DNA of 64,000 nt, from positions 5,394,001 through 5,458,000 of the forward strand of contig NZ_PJMX01000001.1 in NCBI RefSeq assembly GCF_002846415.1. The letters are read 5' to 3'. The notes beneath the pieces were generated by a model. The model was given only the letters and a program-made list of their open reading frames with translations, had not been told where the DNA came from and searched no databases. The DNA is from Streptomyces sp. TLI_146 (GTDB lineage: Bacteria; Actinomycetota; Actinomycetes; Streptomycetales; Streptomycetaceae). The position numbers and the translations under genes are program-made. Numbering within the stretch: position 1 is the stretch's first letter; each line of letters opens with the position of its first letter. Below are positions 31,648 through 41,173 of this stretch, piece by piece.

Positions 31648-32274
31648 ATGTCACCCCGCACGCCCCTGCCGCCGCCCCCGCCCCCGGTCGGGCTCCGTGC
31701 CTGGCCCGACCGGAACGCCCTGCTCGTGGACCGTGCGGGCGTGCTGAGCGACCTGGTGGCACGGCAGTTGGGGCCGGGGCGGATCGCGGCGCACTGGGGC
31801 TGGGCGGTGCTGCTCGCCACGGGCTGGGCGTTCGTGGGGACGGCGGTGAGCGCGTTCACCGAGTCGCTGGACGTGCTGTCGATGCTGTTCGGTGTGATCT
31901 GCCTGGTGATCGGTCTGGGGGCGGTGGTGCCGACGGCGGTGGCGATGGTGGCGGGCCTGCGCAAGGACGCGAGGATCCGCCAACTGCTCGTCCAGTGGGC
32001 CGCGTTGGACCGCCACCCGGCGGACGCCGGGCTGCGGGCCCCCGGCCTGAGCCTGGCGTGGCTGCTGCCGGGCGGGCTGATGTGCGCGCTGGGCCTGTTC
32101 GTGTGCGTGACGGTCCCGGCGGCTGCGCGGCCGGGCCACGACACGTACGGCATGGTGGTCCTGACGATGGGCCTGGGCCTGGTGTGCTGGCTGACGGGCC
32201 TGATCGCCGTCACCAAGGCGCTCGCCCACCGCCGCTGGGCCCTACGACTCCTGCCGTCGGCGCACCTATCCTGA
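31648..32274 (+). CDS. Integral membrane protein of unknown function
   Basis: A 208-residue protein starting MSPRTPLPPPPPPVGLRAWPDRNALLVDRAG. It has four hydrophobic segments in two pairs: WGWAVLLATGWAFVGTAVSAF, MLFGVICLVIGLGAVVPTAVAMVAG, LAWLLPGGLMCALGLFVCVTV and GMVVLTMGLGLVCWLTGLIAV. The cytoplasmic middle section is RKDARIRQLLVQWAALDRHP. There is no known domain. ATG 31648 or GTG 31642 could start it. No SD is visible, so the transcript may be leaderless (a TAATCT-like -10 lies just upstream). Confidence 0.75.
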   Translation: MSPRTPLPPPPPPVGLRAWPDRNALLVDRAGVLSDLVARQLGPGRIAAHWGWAVLLATGWAFVGTAVSAFTESLDVLSMLFGVICLVIGLGAVVPTAVAMVAGLRKDARIRQLLVQWAALDRHPADAGLRAPGLSLAWLLPGGLMCALGLFVCVTVPAAARPGHDTYGMVVLTMGLGLVCWLTGLIAVTKALAHRRWALRLLPSAHLS

Positions 32275-32320
32275 ACGCACGTGCGTACGCCGCGCGGTCT
32301 CAGGGGGAAAGGCGACAAAA

Positions 32321-32686
32321 ATGGAATGGTACTGGTGGGTCCTCATCGTCTTCTGGATGGGAGGCTTCGGCTGGGCGGCCGACACGGGCCGCACGGCCCT
32401 GCGCACCCGCCACGAGCGCAAGCTCGAACGCCTGGAGGCGGCCAAGCGCGAACGCCTCGCCCTTGAGGCGGCCAACCGCCCCCCGGAGCCGGTCTGCGGC
32501 TGCACCCACCACCTCGCCAAGCACGACAAGCAGGGCAAGTGCCATGAGCGGGTGGAGATCCCGGTCGCCTGGGACGAGTCCAAGCACCCGGTCCGCTACG
32601 AGTCGGGCCAGTGCAACTGCCAGCAGTACGTGGGGCCGCAGCCGCTGTCCCAGGTGTACGCCGAGGAGCTCACGGACCTGGCGTAG
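32321..32686 (+). CDS. Small single-pass membrane protein with Cys/His-rich C-terminus
   Basis: A 121-residue protein starting MEWYWWVLIVFWMGGFGWAADT: one N-terminal membrane helix, then a basic coiled segment (RTRHERKLERLEAAKRERLALEAANR). The tail has CGCTHHLAKHD, GKCHERVEIPV and CNCQQYVGPQP. Five Cys and several His suggest a metal-binding cytoplasmic domain. The function is unknown. It ends convergent with the minus-strand remnant, overlapping it by 17 nt. Confidence 0.78.
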   Translation: MEWYWWVLIVFWMGGFGWAADTGRTALRTRHERKLERLEAAKRERLALEAANRPPEPVCGCTHHLAKHDKQGKCHERVEIPVAWDESKHPVRYESGQCNCQQYVGPQPLSQVYAEELTDLA

Positions 32687-32963
32687 CCAGCAGGTCCGCG
32701 ACCGCGCTCAGCCACGCTCCCGGGCCGTAGGGGGCCGGTGGGTCGACTTCCATGCCCAGGGCTGCCAGCGCCTCGGCGCGGGCGGTGTCGTCCCGGAGTC
32801 GGCGAGGCCCACATCGGGCACCGGGTAGAACCCGCCCAGGCGAAGGCGCAGTCGGCCCGGCGGGTTCTTGGCGTACTCGCGCAGCTGGGCCTCGGTGGTG
32901 GCCAGGGCCCAGGGGCGGGTGTGCCAGGTGTGGCGCAGGCATGTTGTTCTCCGTACGGCTCAC
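32670..32963 (-). pseudogene. Frameshifted small gene (about 97 aa if repaired)
   Basis: It starts at GTG 32963 (VSRTENNM), overlapping the TGA of the upstream gene. Protein-like sequence then moves to another frame (RHTWHTRPWALATTEAQLREYAKN, GRLRLRLGGFYPVPDVGL) and returns to the first frame for TARAEALAALGMEVDPPAPYG and WLSAVADLLATPGP. Two compensating single-base shifts, near 32934-32948 and 32790-32810, would restore one ORF. Either the gene is decaying or the assembly has homopolymer errors. The product is not recognised. Confidence 0.5.
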
Positions 32964-33625
32964 GAGTGCTCCCGGCGCATGTGGTCGTCCACGGCTCCGA
33001 GCAGTTCGCGCAGGGCGTCCGGTGAGCTCCAGGGGATGGCGGGCAGCAGGTTCTCCCGCTGCGCCGCCGCGTCCGGGAAGAGGACGAGGGCGCGGTGGGC
33101 CTCGGCGACCCAGGGCGCCAGGGAATCGGAGCAGAAGGGGTGCTCCGCCGCGATGTACGCCCGCACCGCGTCCGCGACCGTGGCGGATTCCAGGTCGTCG
33201 GTCAGCTGCGCGGTGAATCTGGCGAGATGAGGGAACGCCAGACCGGCTTCCCACGAGTTCATGGGGAGTTCGCCGTACTCGGGCGGAAGGTCCCGGTCCA
33301 GAATGCGTACGATCCCGGCGAGCGTATGCAGGTATTCCGCCGGGTCGGTGCCTTCGGAGGCGGCCGAAAGCTTTTCCGTGAATTCCTGGGGGACGTCGCC
33401 CAGCGCCTTCCTCTCCAGGAGGTCCCCGAGGAAGTCGAGAAGGGCCGCCCCGGTTCGGACCGGGCAGTTCTGGTCCGCCGTCCGCGAGGCGGCGACCAGC
33501 CGGGCGTATCGTCGGATCTCGTCGTCCAGGGACAGCGCCCCCTGGGACGCCTGCACCCTGATGGCCAGGTCGAGGAGGTGCGCCACCGGGCCGCCGGTGA
33601 ACAGGGCCGCCGTGTACGACTGCAC
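32960..33625 (-). CDS. Hypothetical protein (221 aa) next to a WXG100-like gene
   Basis: It starts VQSYTAALFTGGPVAHLLDLAIRVQASQGALSLDDEIRRYARLVAA and ends LGAVDDHMRREHS. It is mostly helical, with no signal peptide or membrane segment. Composition and codon use look coding and the frame is intact. Its stop overlaps the start of the next (frameshifted) gene by 4 nt and it follows a WXG100-like gene, so it could be a chaperone, partner or immunity-type protein. That is inference from position only. Confidence 0.6.
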   Translation of the reverse strand: MQSYTAALFTGGPVAHLLDLAIRVQASQGALSLDDEIRRYARLVAASRTADQNCPVRTGAALLDFLGDLLERKALGDVPQEFTEKLSAASEGTDPAEYLHTLAGIVRILDRDLPPEYGELPMNSWEAGLAFPHLARFTAQLTDDLESATVADAVRAYIAAEHPFCSDSLAPWVAEAHRALVLFPDAAAQRENLLPAIPWSSPDALRELLGAVDDHMRREHS

Positions 33626-33973
33626 GTGACTGCTGCCTTCGCTGCTAGGGGATCGGCATGGACTTCGAGGTCCTGCTCGCTGAAGCCGTCCCGGCTCAGC
33701 CGGACCGCCTCCTCGATGACCTGGATGACCTCACGTATCCGCACGGCGTCCTTGGCCGCCCCGGTGCAGATCCCGGTACGCCGAGCCGGCCGGGCCGCGC
33801 CGGCCCGCCTCGATCCGGTCGACGATCCCGTCCATGCGGCGGACCTGGCGGTCGAGATGGCGCAGCATCTCGTCCAGGTCGCCCGCCAGCTTCGTCAGCC
33901 CGTCGTCCTCGGGCACGCCGAGGTCGGGCCGCTGCCCCCTGGTCCCATGTCCACCACCCCCGTCTCCTTTCAC
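33626..33973 (-). pseudogene. Frameshifted WXG100-like (ESX/type VII-associated) protein
   Basis: From about GTG 33973 the frame reads DDGLTKLAGDLDEMLRHLDRQVRRMDGIVDRIEAG, then RRGPAGSAYRDLH, where WXG100 proteins have W-R-G-P-A. The frame then breaks at the G-run 33759-33762 and stops at 33731. Dropping one base restores AKDAVRIREVIQVIEEAVRLSRD and FSEQDLEV, the second helix and tail of a WXG100 fold. So the W of WXG is R here (one base, TGG to CGG) and there is a +1 frameshift. The 3' limit is uncertain, because the second frame stays open into the next gene. Confidence 0.55.
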
Positions 33974-34053
33974 CTTGACAACGACCTCTGACAGCTCCGC
34001 AGTTGCGAAGTGGAGGTGATGTGACGAGGGTTACGCCGATGGCGCTACGCAGG

Positions 34054-35246
34054 TCAGCCCTGCGGAACCGGCCTGCCGATCAGCATCGTCGGAGCCCCCG
34101 CCACCCGGGTCAGGAACACCGTCGCCGAGGCCCGGCCCTGGAGCTTCATCTTGCGGCGGAGTTCCTCCGGTTCGACCGCCGAGCCGCGCTTCTTGACGGT
34201 GAGGACGCCGACGCCGCGCTCCCGCAGCAGGGCCTTCAGCTTCTTCATGTTGAAGGGCAGTTCGTCGGTGATCTCGTACGCGGTGGTGAACGGGGAGGCG
34301 TACGGCTCGTCGCTCGTCACGTACGCGATGGTCTCGTCGACGAGGCGGCCGTCGCAGGCCGCGACGATCTCGGCGACCAGGTGGGCGCGGATGACCGCGC
34401 CGTCCGGCTCGTGGAGGTAGCGGCCGACCGGGCCCACCGGCGGTGCCGGCAGGGGTGCGGGGGTCCACAGGGTGGCCTCGGCGGGCAGGAGCGTGGCGCG
34501 GACCGAGCCGGGGGTGCGGGTGCCCGTGCCCCGAACCACAGCACCGCCTCCTTCACGTCGCCGCCGTCCGAGATCCACTCCGCCTCGGCCTCGGGCGGGA
34601 CCGACTCGTGGGGGATGCCGGGGGCGATCTTCAGGGCCGCGAAGGGGGCCTTCAGGGCCGCGCCGACCGCCCAGGACAGGGGAGGCGAGTACGCCTCGGG
34701 GTCGAAGACGCGGCCTCGGCCACCCCGGCGCGCCGGGTCCACGAACACCGCGTCCCACCCCGACGTGTCCACGTCCGTCACGTCCGCGCACCGCACCTCG
34801 ATCAGCTCCGCGAGGCCCAGCGCCGCCGCGTTGGCGCGGGCGACCTCGGCCGTCAGCTCGTCGCGGTCCACCGCGAGGACGGAGATGCCCGCCCGGGCCA
34901 GCGCCAGCGCGTCGCCGCCGATGCCGCAGCACAGGTCCGCCACACTCCGTACGCCCTCGGCGGCGAAGACCCTGGCGCGGTAGGCGGCCACCGAGGCGCG
35001 GGTGGACTGCTCGACGCCGTTGGGCGTGAAGAACATCCGGTACGCGTCGTCCGCGCCGAACTTCGCGACCGCGCGCTGGCGCAGCCGCGCCTGGGCCAGC
35101 GCGGCCGAGACCAGCTCGGGGGCGTGGGTGCGGCGCAGCCGGGTCGCCACCGCCAGCTCCTGGGCCGGGTCGTAGTCGCGGAGCGAGTCCAGCAGGCCCG
35201 TGCCCTCGGGGGTGAGCAGGGCGCGGAAGGTGTCGAGGTCGTTCAC
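34054..35246 (-). pseudogene. SAM-dependent class I methyltransferase (THUMP-like domain), frameshifted
   Basis: The N-terminal frame starts VNDLDTFRALLTPEGTGLL. It carries the Rossmann SAM motif VADLCCGIGGDALALARAG, AVDRDELTAEVARANA and the motif IV-like DAVFVDPARRGGRGRVFDPEAYSPP. Near the C-run 34529-34532 it switches frame. The rest (TRTPGSVRATLLPAEATLW, GRYLHEPDGAVIRAHLVAEI, FNMKKLKALLRERGVGVLTVKKRG, IGRPVPQG) matches the THUMP-like tail of this family. One inserted G in that run would restore a protein of about 397 residues. The rest of the sequence looks fully conserved, so a sequencing error or very recent mutation is likely. ATG 35255 is an alternative start. Confidence 0.8.
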
Positions 35247-35338
35247 CCGCCCCATTGTGGGCCAGGCGGGGGACGGTACGCGCCCGGTGGCGGGTGTCGC
35301 CCCCGGTCTGCTGCGTCGCACTGACAGGATGCGGCGGC

Positions 35339-36277
35339 ATGCAGCTTGTACGACAAAAGGAACATTTTCGGCGTGGTGGCAGGGCGAAAGCGCCGCTCGT
35401 TCTGGTGGCCGGGCTGGTCGTCGCCGCGCTCGCCTCCGGGTGCGCCGACGAGGAGGCCCCCGCCGCCCGGCACGGCGGCAAGGCGGCCGCCGGACCGCAG
35501 GCCTACGGCAACCACGCCGCCCGCGCCCTCGCCGGCTACTCCGCCCAGCTCAAAGAGGCGCAGGCCGCGCGGGTCGCCGCCGCGAAGAAGTGGAAGCTGG
35601 CCAAGGTGCCGCTGGCCGCGCCCGCGCCGCCCGCCGTCAAACCGAAGATCACCAACCGGCCCGGGTTCGAGACGGACGGGGGCGACGCGCTGCCGCCCGT
35701 CTTCACGACCGTGCCGACCAAGGACCGGATCGTCTTCCTCACCATCGACGACGGGGCCGAGAAGGATCCCGCGCTGCTGAAGATGATGCGGGAACTGCGC
35801 ATCCCGTACAGCGCATTCCTCAGCGACTACCTCGTCCGCACGGACTACCCGTACTTCAAGCGGATGCAGGGTCTTGGCGTCACGCTCAACAACCACACGC
35901 TGAACCACCGCTATATGCCCGGGCTCTCCTACGAGGAGCAGCGGCACGAGATCTGCGACCAGCAGGACAAGATCGAGAAGTGGGCGGGGAAGCGGCCCCG
36001 GCTGTTCCGGCCGCCGTACGGCAACTACAACGAGGACACCCTGCGCGCGGCCCAGTCGTGCGGGGTCAAGGCGGTGCCGCTGTGGGCGGCGGAGGCGTTC
36101 CCCGACCACATGGAGTGGCGCGAGTGGGACCGGGATCTGCACCCCGGGGACATCGTGCTCACGCACTTCCGGGGGCCGGGGGACTGGAAGGGGACGATGC
36201 CGGACATGATCCGGCAGGTGATGAAGGTGATCACGGACAAGGGGTATGCGGTGGCTCGGCTGGAGGACTACGTCTGA
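35339..36277 (+). CDS. Polysaccharide deacetylase family lipoprotein (copy 2)
   Basis: A 312-residue NodB-fold lipoprotein: basic N-terminus, hydrophobic segment, lipobox ALASGC with acceptor C35. After a coiled linker (YSAQLKEAQAARVAAAKKWK) come motif 1 FLTIDDGAEKDP, motif 2 NHTLNHRYM, motif 3 FRPPYGNYNED and HFRGPGDWKG. It ends VARLEDYV, as does the paralogue at 27.3 kb. Motif 1 has I where the other has F. It lies divergent from the methyltransferase gene, with 92 nt between the two starts. Confidence 0.88.
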   Translation: MQLVRQKEHFRRGGRAKAPLVLVAGLVVAALASGCADEEAPAARHGGKAAAGPQAYGNHAARALAGYSAQLKEAQAARVAAAKKWKLAKVPLAAPAPPAVKPKITNRPGFETDGGDALPPVFTTVPTKDRIVFLTIDDGAEKDPALLKMMRELRIPYSAFLSDYLVRTDYPYFKRMQGLGVTLNNHTLNHRYMPGLSYEEQRHEICDQQDKIEKWAGKRPRLFRPPYGNYNEDTLRAAQSCGVKAVPLWAAEAFPDHMEWREWDRDLHPGDIVLTHFRGPGDWKGTMPDMIRQVMKVITDKGYAVARLEDYV

Positions 36278-36351
36278 GGCGGTGGCCGGGCGGGGTGGGG
36301 GCGAGGGTGGGTTTCCCGGGGGTTGCGGCCCCGGCCCCCGGACGTCGTTCG

Positions 36352-36489
36352 TCTGCGGACCGTAGATGGCTGGTCGCGCAGTTCCCCGCGCCCCTGAAAA
36401 TGCCGCTGCGCGGCAATCCCCCGGGCGCCCCGAAGAGGCGCATCCAGGGGCGCGGGGAACTGCGCGACCGGTTGGGGACGGCCCGCAGA
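36352..36489 (+). repeat. Large palindromic repeat element (paired copy) between deacetylase 2 and the SEDS gene
   Basis: The forward core at 36368-36395 is identical to the copies at 7032 and 11355. The inverted core is 36446-36473. Outer arms TCTGCGG (36352-36358) and CCGCAGA (36483-36489) close the palindrome. The inner segment ATGCCGCTGCGCGGCAATCCC is shared with the 17.8-kb copy. It sits between convergent genes, where a bidirectional terminator would be useful. Confidence 0.88.
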
Positions 36490-36502
36490 CAAAGACCGGG
36501 CA

Positions 36503-37921
36503 TCACCACCCCGCCCGCCGCCCCGCCGCGTCGCTCACCCGGATCAGCAACGCCACCATCACCCAGTTCGCCACCAGCGACGAACCCCCCTTCGCCAGGA
36601 ACGGGAGGGCCTTGCCCGTGAGGGGGATCAGGCCCGTCACGCCGCCGACCACCACGAACACCTGGAGGGCCAGCGCCGCCGCCAGCCCCGTGGCCAGGAG
36701 TTTGCCGAACGCGTCGTGGGCCGCCAGGGCCGTCCGCAGGCCCCGCTGGGCCAGCAGGCCGTACAGCAGGAGCACCGCCATCACCCCGGCCATGCCCAGC
36801 TCCTCCCCGACCGTCGTCAGGATGAAGTCGCTGCGGCCCGCGAAGCCGACCAGCTCGGGGTGGCCCTCGCCCAGGCCAGTCCCGGTCATCCCGCCGCTGC
36901 CGAAGCTGAAGAGGCCCTGCGCCAGCTGGTCGGAGACCAGGCCAGGCGGGCGCCTGTCCGGTGGCAGGAAGACGTCGAAGGGGTGCAGCCAGGCCACGAT
37001 CCGGCCCTTGACGTGCGGCTCGGTCGAGCCGACCACGTACGCCCCGACCGCCGCCATCAGCACCCCGCACACGATCCAGCTGGTGCGCTCGGTCGCCACG
37101 TACAGCATGACCACGAAGAGGCCGAAGAAGATCAGCGACGTACCCAGGTCGCGTTCGAAGACCAGCACCAGCAGGCTCAGCACCCAGATCGCCACCAGCG
37201 GCGCCATCTGGCGGCCCGGCGGCAGCCGGACGCCCAGGACCTTGCGGCCGGTGAGCGCCAGCGAGTCGCGGTGGACCACCAGATAGCCCGCGAAGAACAC
37301 CGTGATCATGATCTTCACGAACTCGCCGGGCTGGAGCGAGAACGGGCCCAGATAGACCCAGCGCTTGGCGCCGTACGTGTCCGCCCCGAAGAACGACGGG
37401 GCCATCAGCAGCACGAGCGCCACCGCCATCGAGACGTAGATGTAGCGCTGGAGGCGGCGGTGGTCGCGCAGCAGCGCCACCGTCAGCAGACAGCCCGTCA
37501 GCCCGATCACCGTCCACACCAGCTGTCCCGACGCGGTGGGCGCCGACTTGAACGCCTTCGCGTACGCCGGGTCGAGCCTGTACAGCAGCACCAGGCCGAG
37601 CCCGGACAGGAGCACCGCCAGCGGCAGGATCAGCGGGTCCGCGTACGCCGCGAACCTGCGTACGGTCAGATGCCCGGCCAGCGCGATCAGCGTCATGCTC
37701 ACCGCGAACTCGGCGGTGGCGCGCGGGATCGTGCCGGTCAGCGCCGCCGAGACACAGGCGTGGCCGCCGACCGTGACGACCACGACCAGCGCGAGCAGCA
37801 GCGCCTCGGTGCGGCGGCGCGCGGACGCGAGCGCCCGCCCCGGCTCCGCCTCGGCGTCCGGGCCCCCGCTGTCGCCGTCCGTACGGGAGCCCGCTCCCGT
37901 ATCCGTACGCATCGTCCTCAT
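36503..37921 (-). CDS. SEDS-family peptidoglycan glycosyltransferase (FtsW/RodA/SpoVE)
   Basis: A 472-residue polytopic membrane protein with a ~38-residue charged cytoplasmic N-terminus and about ten to eleven membrane helices. Motifs of the SEDS polymerases are KRWVYLGPFSLQPGEFVKI, the catalytic Asp D258 in VFERDLGTSLIFF, GGMTGTGLGEGHPE, FILTTVGEELG and LPFLAKGGSSLVANW. It polymerises lipid II with a partner PBP, which is not encoded here. It is the RodA/FtsW type, but I cannot say which. A second Met (37912) is possible as start. It is divergent from groES. Confidence 0.9.
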   Translation of the reverse strand: MRTMRTDTGAGSRTDGDSGGPDAEAEPGRALASARRRTEALLLALVVVVTVGGHACVSAALTGTIPRATAEFAVSMTLIALAGHLTVRRFAAYADPLILPLAVLLSGLGLVLLYRLDPAYAKAFKSAPTASGQLVWTVIGLTGCLLTVALLRDHRRLQRYIYVSMAVALVLLMAPSFFGADTYGAKRWVYLGPFSLQPGEFVKIMITVFFAGYLVVHRDSLALTGRKVLGVRLPPGRQMAPLVAIWVLSLLVLVFERDLGTSLIFFGLFVVMLYVATERTSWIVCGVLMAAVGAYVVGSTEPHVKGRIVAWLHPFDVFLPPDRRPPGLVSDQLAQGLFSFGSGGMTGTGLGEGHPELVGFAGRSDFILTTVGEELGMAGVMAVLLLYGLLAQRGLRTALAAHDAFGKLLATGLAAALALQVFVVVGGVTGLIPLTGKALPFLAKGGSSLVANWVMVALLIRVSDAAGRRAGW

Positions 37922-38089
37922 CGGCCCGACATTAGGGAGCCTTTCGCCCGGATGGCGAGGGTTCTCCCGAAGAAGCCGTGTCGTGAAGTCCACAGGTGTG
38001 CGGACGAACCGGGCAGGTGGATTCTTCGTCGGCGGGGGGCCCGCGGGGCCGCTCACCACCGTCGGAATTCGGCCGCCACGGCCTGCAGC

Positions 38090-38116
38090 TTGGCACTCCG
38101 CTTGACCGAGTGCTAA
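38090..38116. promoter_or_regulatory. CIRCE operator 1 (HrcA site) of groES-groEL
   Basis: TTGGCACTC (38090-38098), a 9-nt spacer and GAGTGCTAA (38108-38116) match CIRCE (TTAGCACTC-N9-GAGTGCTAA) with one substitution in the left arm. It overlaps the -35 region of the groES promoter, so bound HrcA would block RNA polymerase. Confidence 0.95.
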
Positions 38117-38131
38117 TCGCCGCCCTAGTCT
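38102..38131 (+). promoter_or_regulatory. groES-groEL promoter
   Basis: TTGACC (38102-38107), an 18-bp spacer and TAGTCT (38126-38131) form a HrdB-type promoter. The -35 is embedded in CIRCE 1, and the expected start near 38138 falls in CIRCE 2. The leader to the groES GTG is about 124 nt. Confidence 0.75.
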
Positions 38132-38136
38132 CGGCT

Positions 38137-38163
38137 CTGGCACTCCCCACCGGAGAGTGCCAA
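38137..38163. promoter_or_regulatory. CIRCE operator 2 (HrcA site) of groES-groEL
   Basis: CTGGCACTC (38137-38145), a 9-nt spacer and GAGTGCCAA (38155-38163): a second CIRCE, centred 47 bp downstream of the first. Its two arms complement each other at 8 of 9 positions. Lying at the predicted +1, it would also form a hairpin in the 5' UTR. Confidence 0.92.
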
Positions 38164-38261
38164 CACAGCGACGGGCAGGTCCGGCACCCGCGACGACGGA
38201 TCCACCTGGTCGCCACCCAAACAGTTAACCCCGTGAGATCTCCGAAGGGGGAGACCGGACC

Positions 38262-38570
38262 GTGACGACCGCCAGCTCCAAGGTTGCCATCAAGCCGCTC
38301 GAGGACCGCATTGTGGTCCAGCCGCTCGACGCCGAGCAGACCACGGCCTCCGGCCTGGTCATTCCGGACACCGCCAAGGAGAAGCCCCAGGAGGGCGTCG
38401 TCCTGGCCGTGGGCCCGGGCCGGGTCGAGGACGGCAAGCGCGTCGAGCTCGACGTCGCCGTCGGTGACGTCGTGCTCTACAGCAAGTACGGCGGCACCGA
38501 GGTGAAGTACAACGGCGAGGAGTACCTCGTCCTCTCGGCTCGCGACGTGCTCGCGATCATCGAGAAGTAA
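38262..38570 (+). CDS. groES: Co-chaperonin GroES
   Basis: A 102-residue GroES starting MTTASSKVAIKPLEDRIVVQPLDAEQ. The mobile loop (QTTASGLVIPDTAKEKPQEG, about 25-44) contains the GroEL-binding hydrophobic residues, and the roof and base VLYSKYGGTEVKYNGEEYLVL follow. AAGGGGGAG precedes the GTG. It caps the GroEL1 cage encoded 114 nt downstream, under CIRCE/HrcA heat-shock control. Confidence 0.96.
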   Translation: MTTASSKVAIKPLEDRIVVQPLDAEQTTASGLVIPDTAKEKPQEGVVLAVGPGRVEDGKRVELDVAVGDVVLYSKYGGTEVKYNGEEYLVLSARDVLAIIEK

Positions 38571-38684
38571 TTCATCTCGAAGCGAATGCTTCTGAGCTGC
38601 GCCCCTGGCCACCCCGCTGACAGCCGGGCGGCGAGGGGCGCAGTTTTCGTAACCCCGAGTTTCCGAGAGGGCTGAACCGCTCCC

Positions 38685-40313
<1,629 letters not shown>

Positions 40314-40366
40314 CCTGGTGTGATGCGCTGACGCCCCGCGTCGGCTGATGTCGTACGACGTGTGAG

Positions 40367-40400
40367 GGCCCCTGTCCGCCGCTATCGGCGGACAGGGGCC
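40367..40400 (+). terminator. Terminator after groEL
   Basis: A perfect 14-bp stem, arms 40367-40380 and 40387-40400, with a 6-nt loop, 54 nt after the groEL stop. It lies between convergent genes and may work in both directions. Confidence 0.8.
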
Positions 40401-40420
40401 TTCGCCGTGCCCGCCCGGGG

Positions 40421-41116
40421 TCAGCCGAGCGCGCCGAGCTGCTTCATCAGGCCCAGCGCGTCCTCGTGCCACCAGCCCTCCTGGATCCTGCCGTCCTTGC
40501 AGCGGAAGACCGTGGTGCCGGTCATGGTGCACACCTTGCCGGTGGGGGCGATGCCCATGAAGTCGCCCTTGTGGGTGCCCGTCCAGGTCCACAGGGTGAC
40601 CACGTCGTCGCCCTCGCAGATCTGCCGGTCGAGCGAGAAGGTGAACTCGAACGCGTTCCGCCACGAGCTCACGTCCTGGCGGATGACGTCGGCCCCGACG
40701 ACGGTCTCCTCGTCCTTGATGATGTCGTGGTCGGCGTAGTCGGCCGCGAACACCTCGTCGATGGCGTTGAGGTTGCCCCCGACGGCGATCTCGTGGAAGA
40801 ACCGGCGGACAGTTGCGGCGTTCAACTGCTCGTCGCGGACCACATCGAGGTCGGTGAAGGTGGGCATGCCGTCGCAGAGAGCCACCATCTCCTCGAAGAT
40901 ACGGTTCGTCTCCGGGAGCTTGGAGTTCGCCATGGCCTCGTCGTACGAGGGGAATTCGACGACCTCGACGAAGTGCGACCCGTCGGAGCGGTCCTTGCCG
41001 ATGAGGCCGCGGGTGGCCGTCCGCTTGCCCTTGGTCTGCTCGACCCACTGGTCCATGAGCCGGTCCAGGTCGTCGTACCGGTCGGTCTTGAAGTCGATTA
41101 TCTGTGCGAATTTCAT
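40421..41116 (-). CDS. ABM-domain / SnoaL-like ester cyclase fusion protein
   Basis: A 231-residue two-part protein. Residues 1 to about 100 (MKFAQIIDFKTDRYDDLDRLMDQWVEQTKG, FVEVVEFPSYDEAMANSKLPETNRIFEEM) look like a stress-responsive A/B-barrel or monooxygenase domain. Residues 100-231 form a SnoaL-like NTF2-fold domain (TVRRFFHEIAVGGNLNAIDEVFAADYADHD, DVVTLWTWTGTHKGDFMGIAPTGKVCTMTGTTVFRCKDGRIQEGWWHEDALGLMKQLG). The latter family includes polyketide cyclases and many proteins of unknown activity. There is no biosynthetic cluster around it. AGGGAG precedes the ATG. Confidence 0.85.
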   Translation of the reverse strand: MKFAQIIDFKTDRYDDLDRLMDQWVEQTKGKRTATRGLIGKDRSDGSHFVEVVEFPSYDEAMANSKLPETNRIFEEMVALCDGMPTFTDLDVVRDEQLNAATVRRFFHEIAVGGNLNAIDEVFAADYADHDIIKDEETVVGADVIRQDVSSWRNAFEFTFSLDRQICEGDDVVTLWTWTGTHKGDFMGIAPTGKVCTMTGTTVFRCKDGRIQEGWWHEDALGLMKQLGALG

Positions 41117-41173
41117 GGCGTCTCCCTGGGCTGCGGTCCGCATGGGAATACGTCCAGTTTAGGTGGTTTTATC

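Noticed and set aside
33095..33991. Plus-strand ORF of 298 codons opposite the WXG100-like group
   Set aside because: The minus-strand frames show domain-like protein sequence and third-position GC bias. The plus-strand translation is low-complexity and has no motif.
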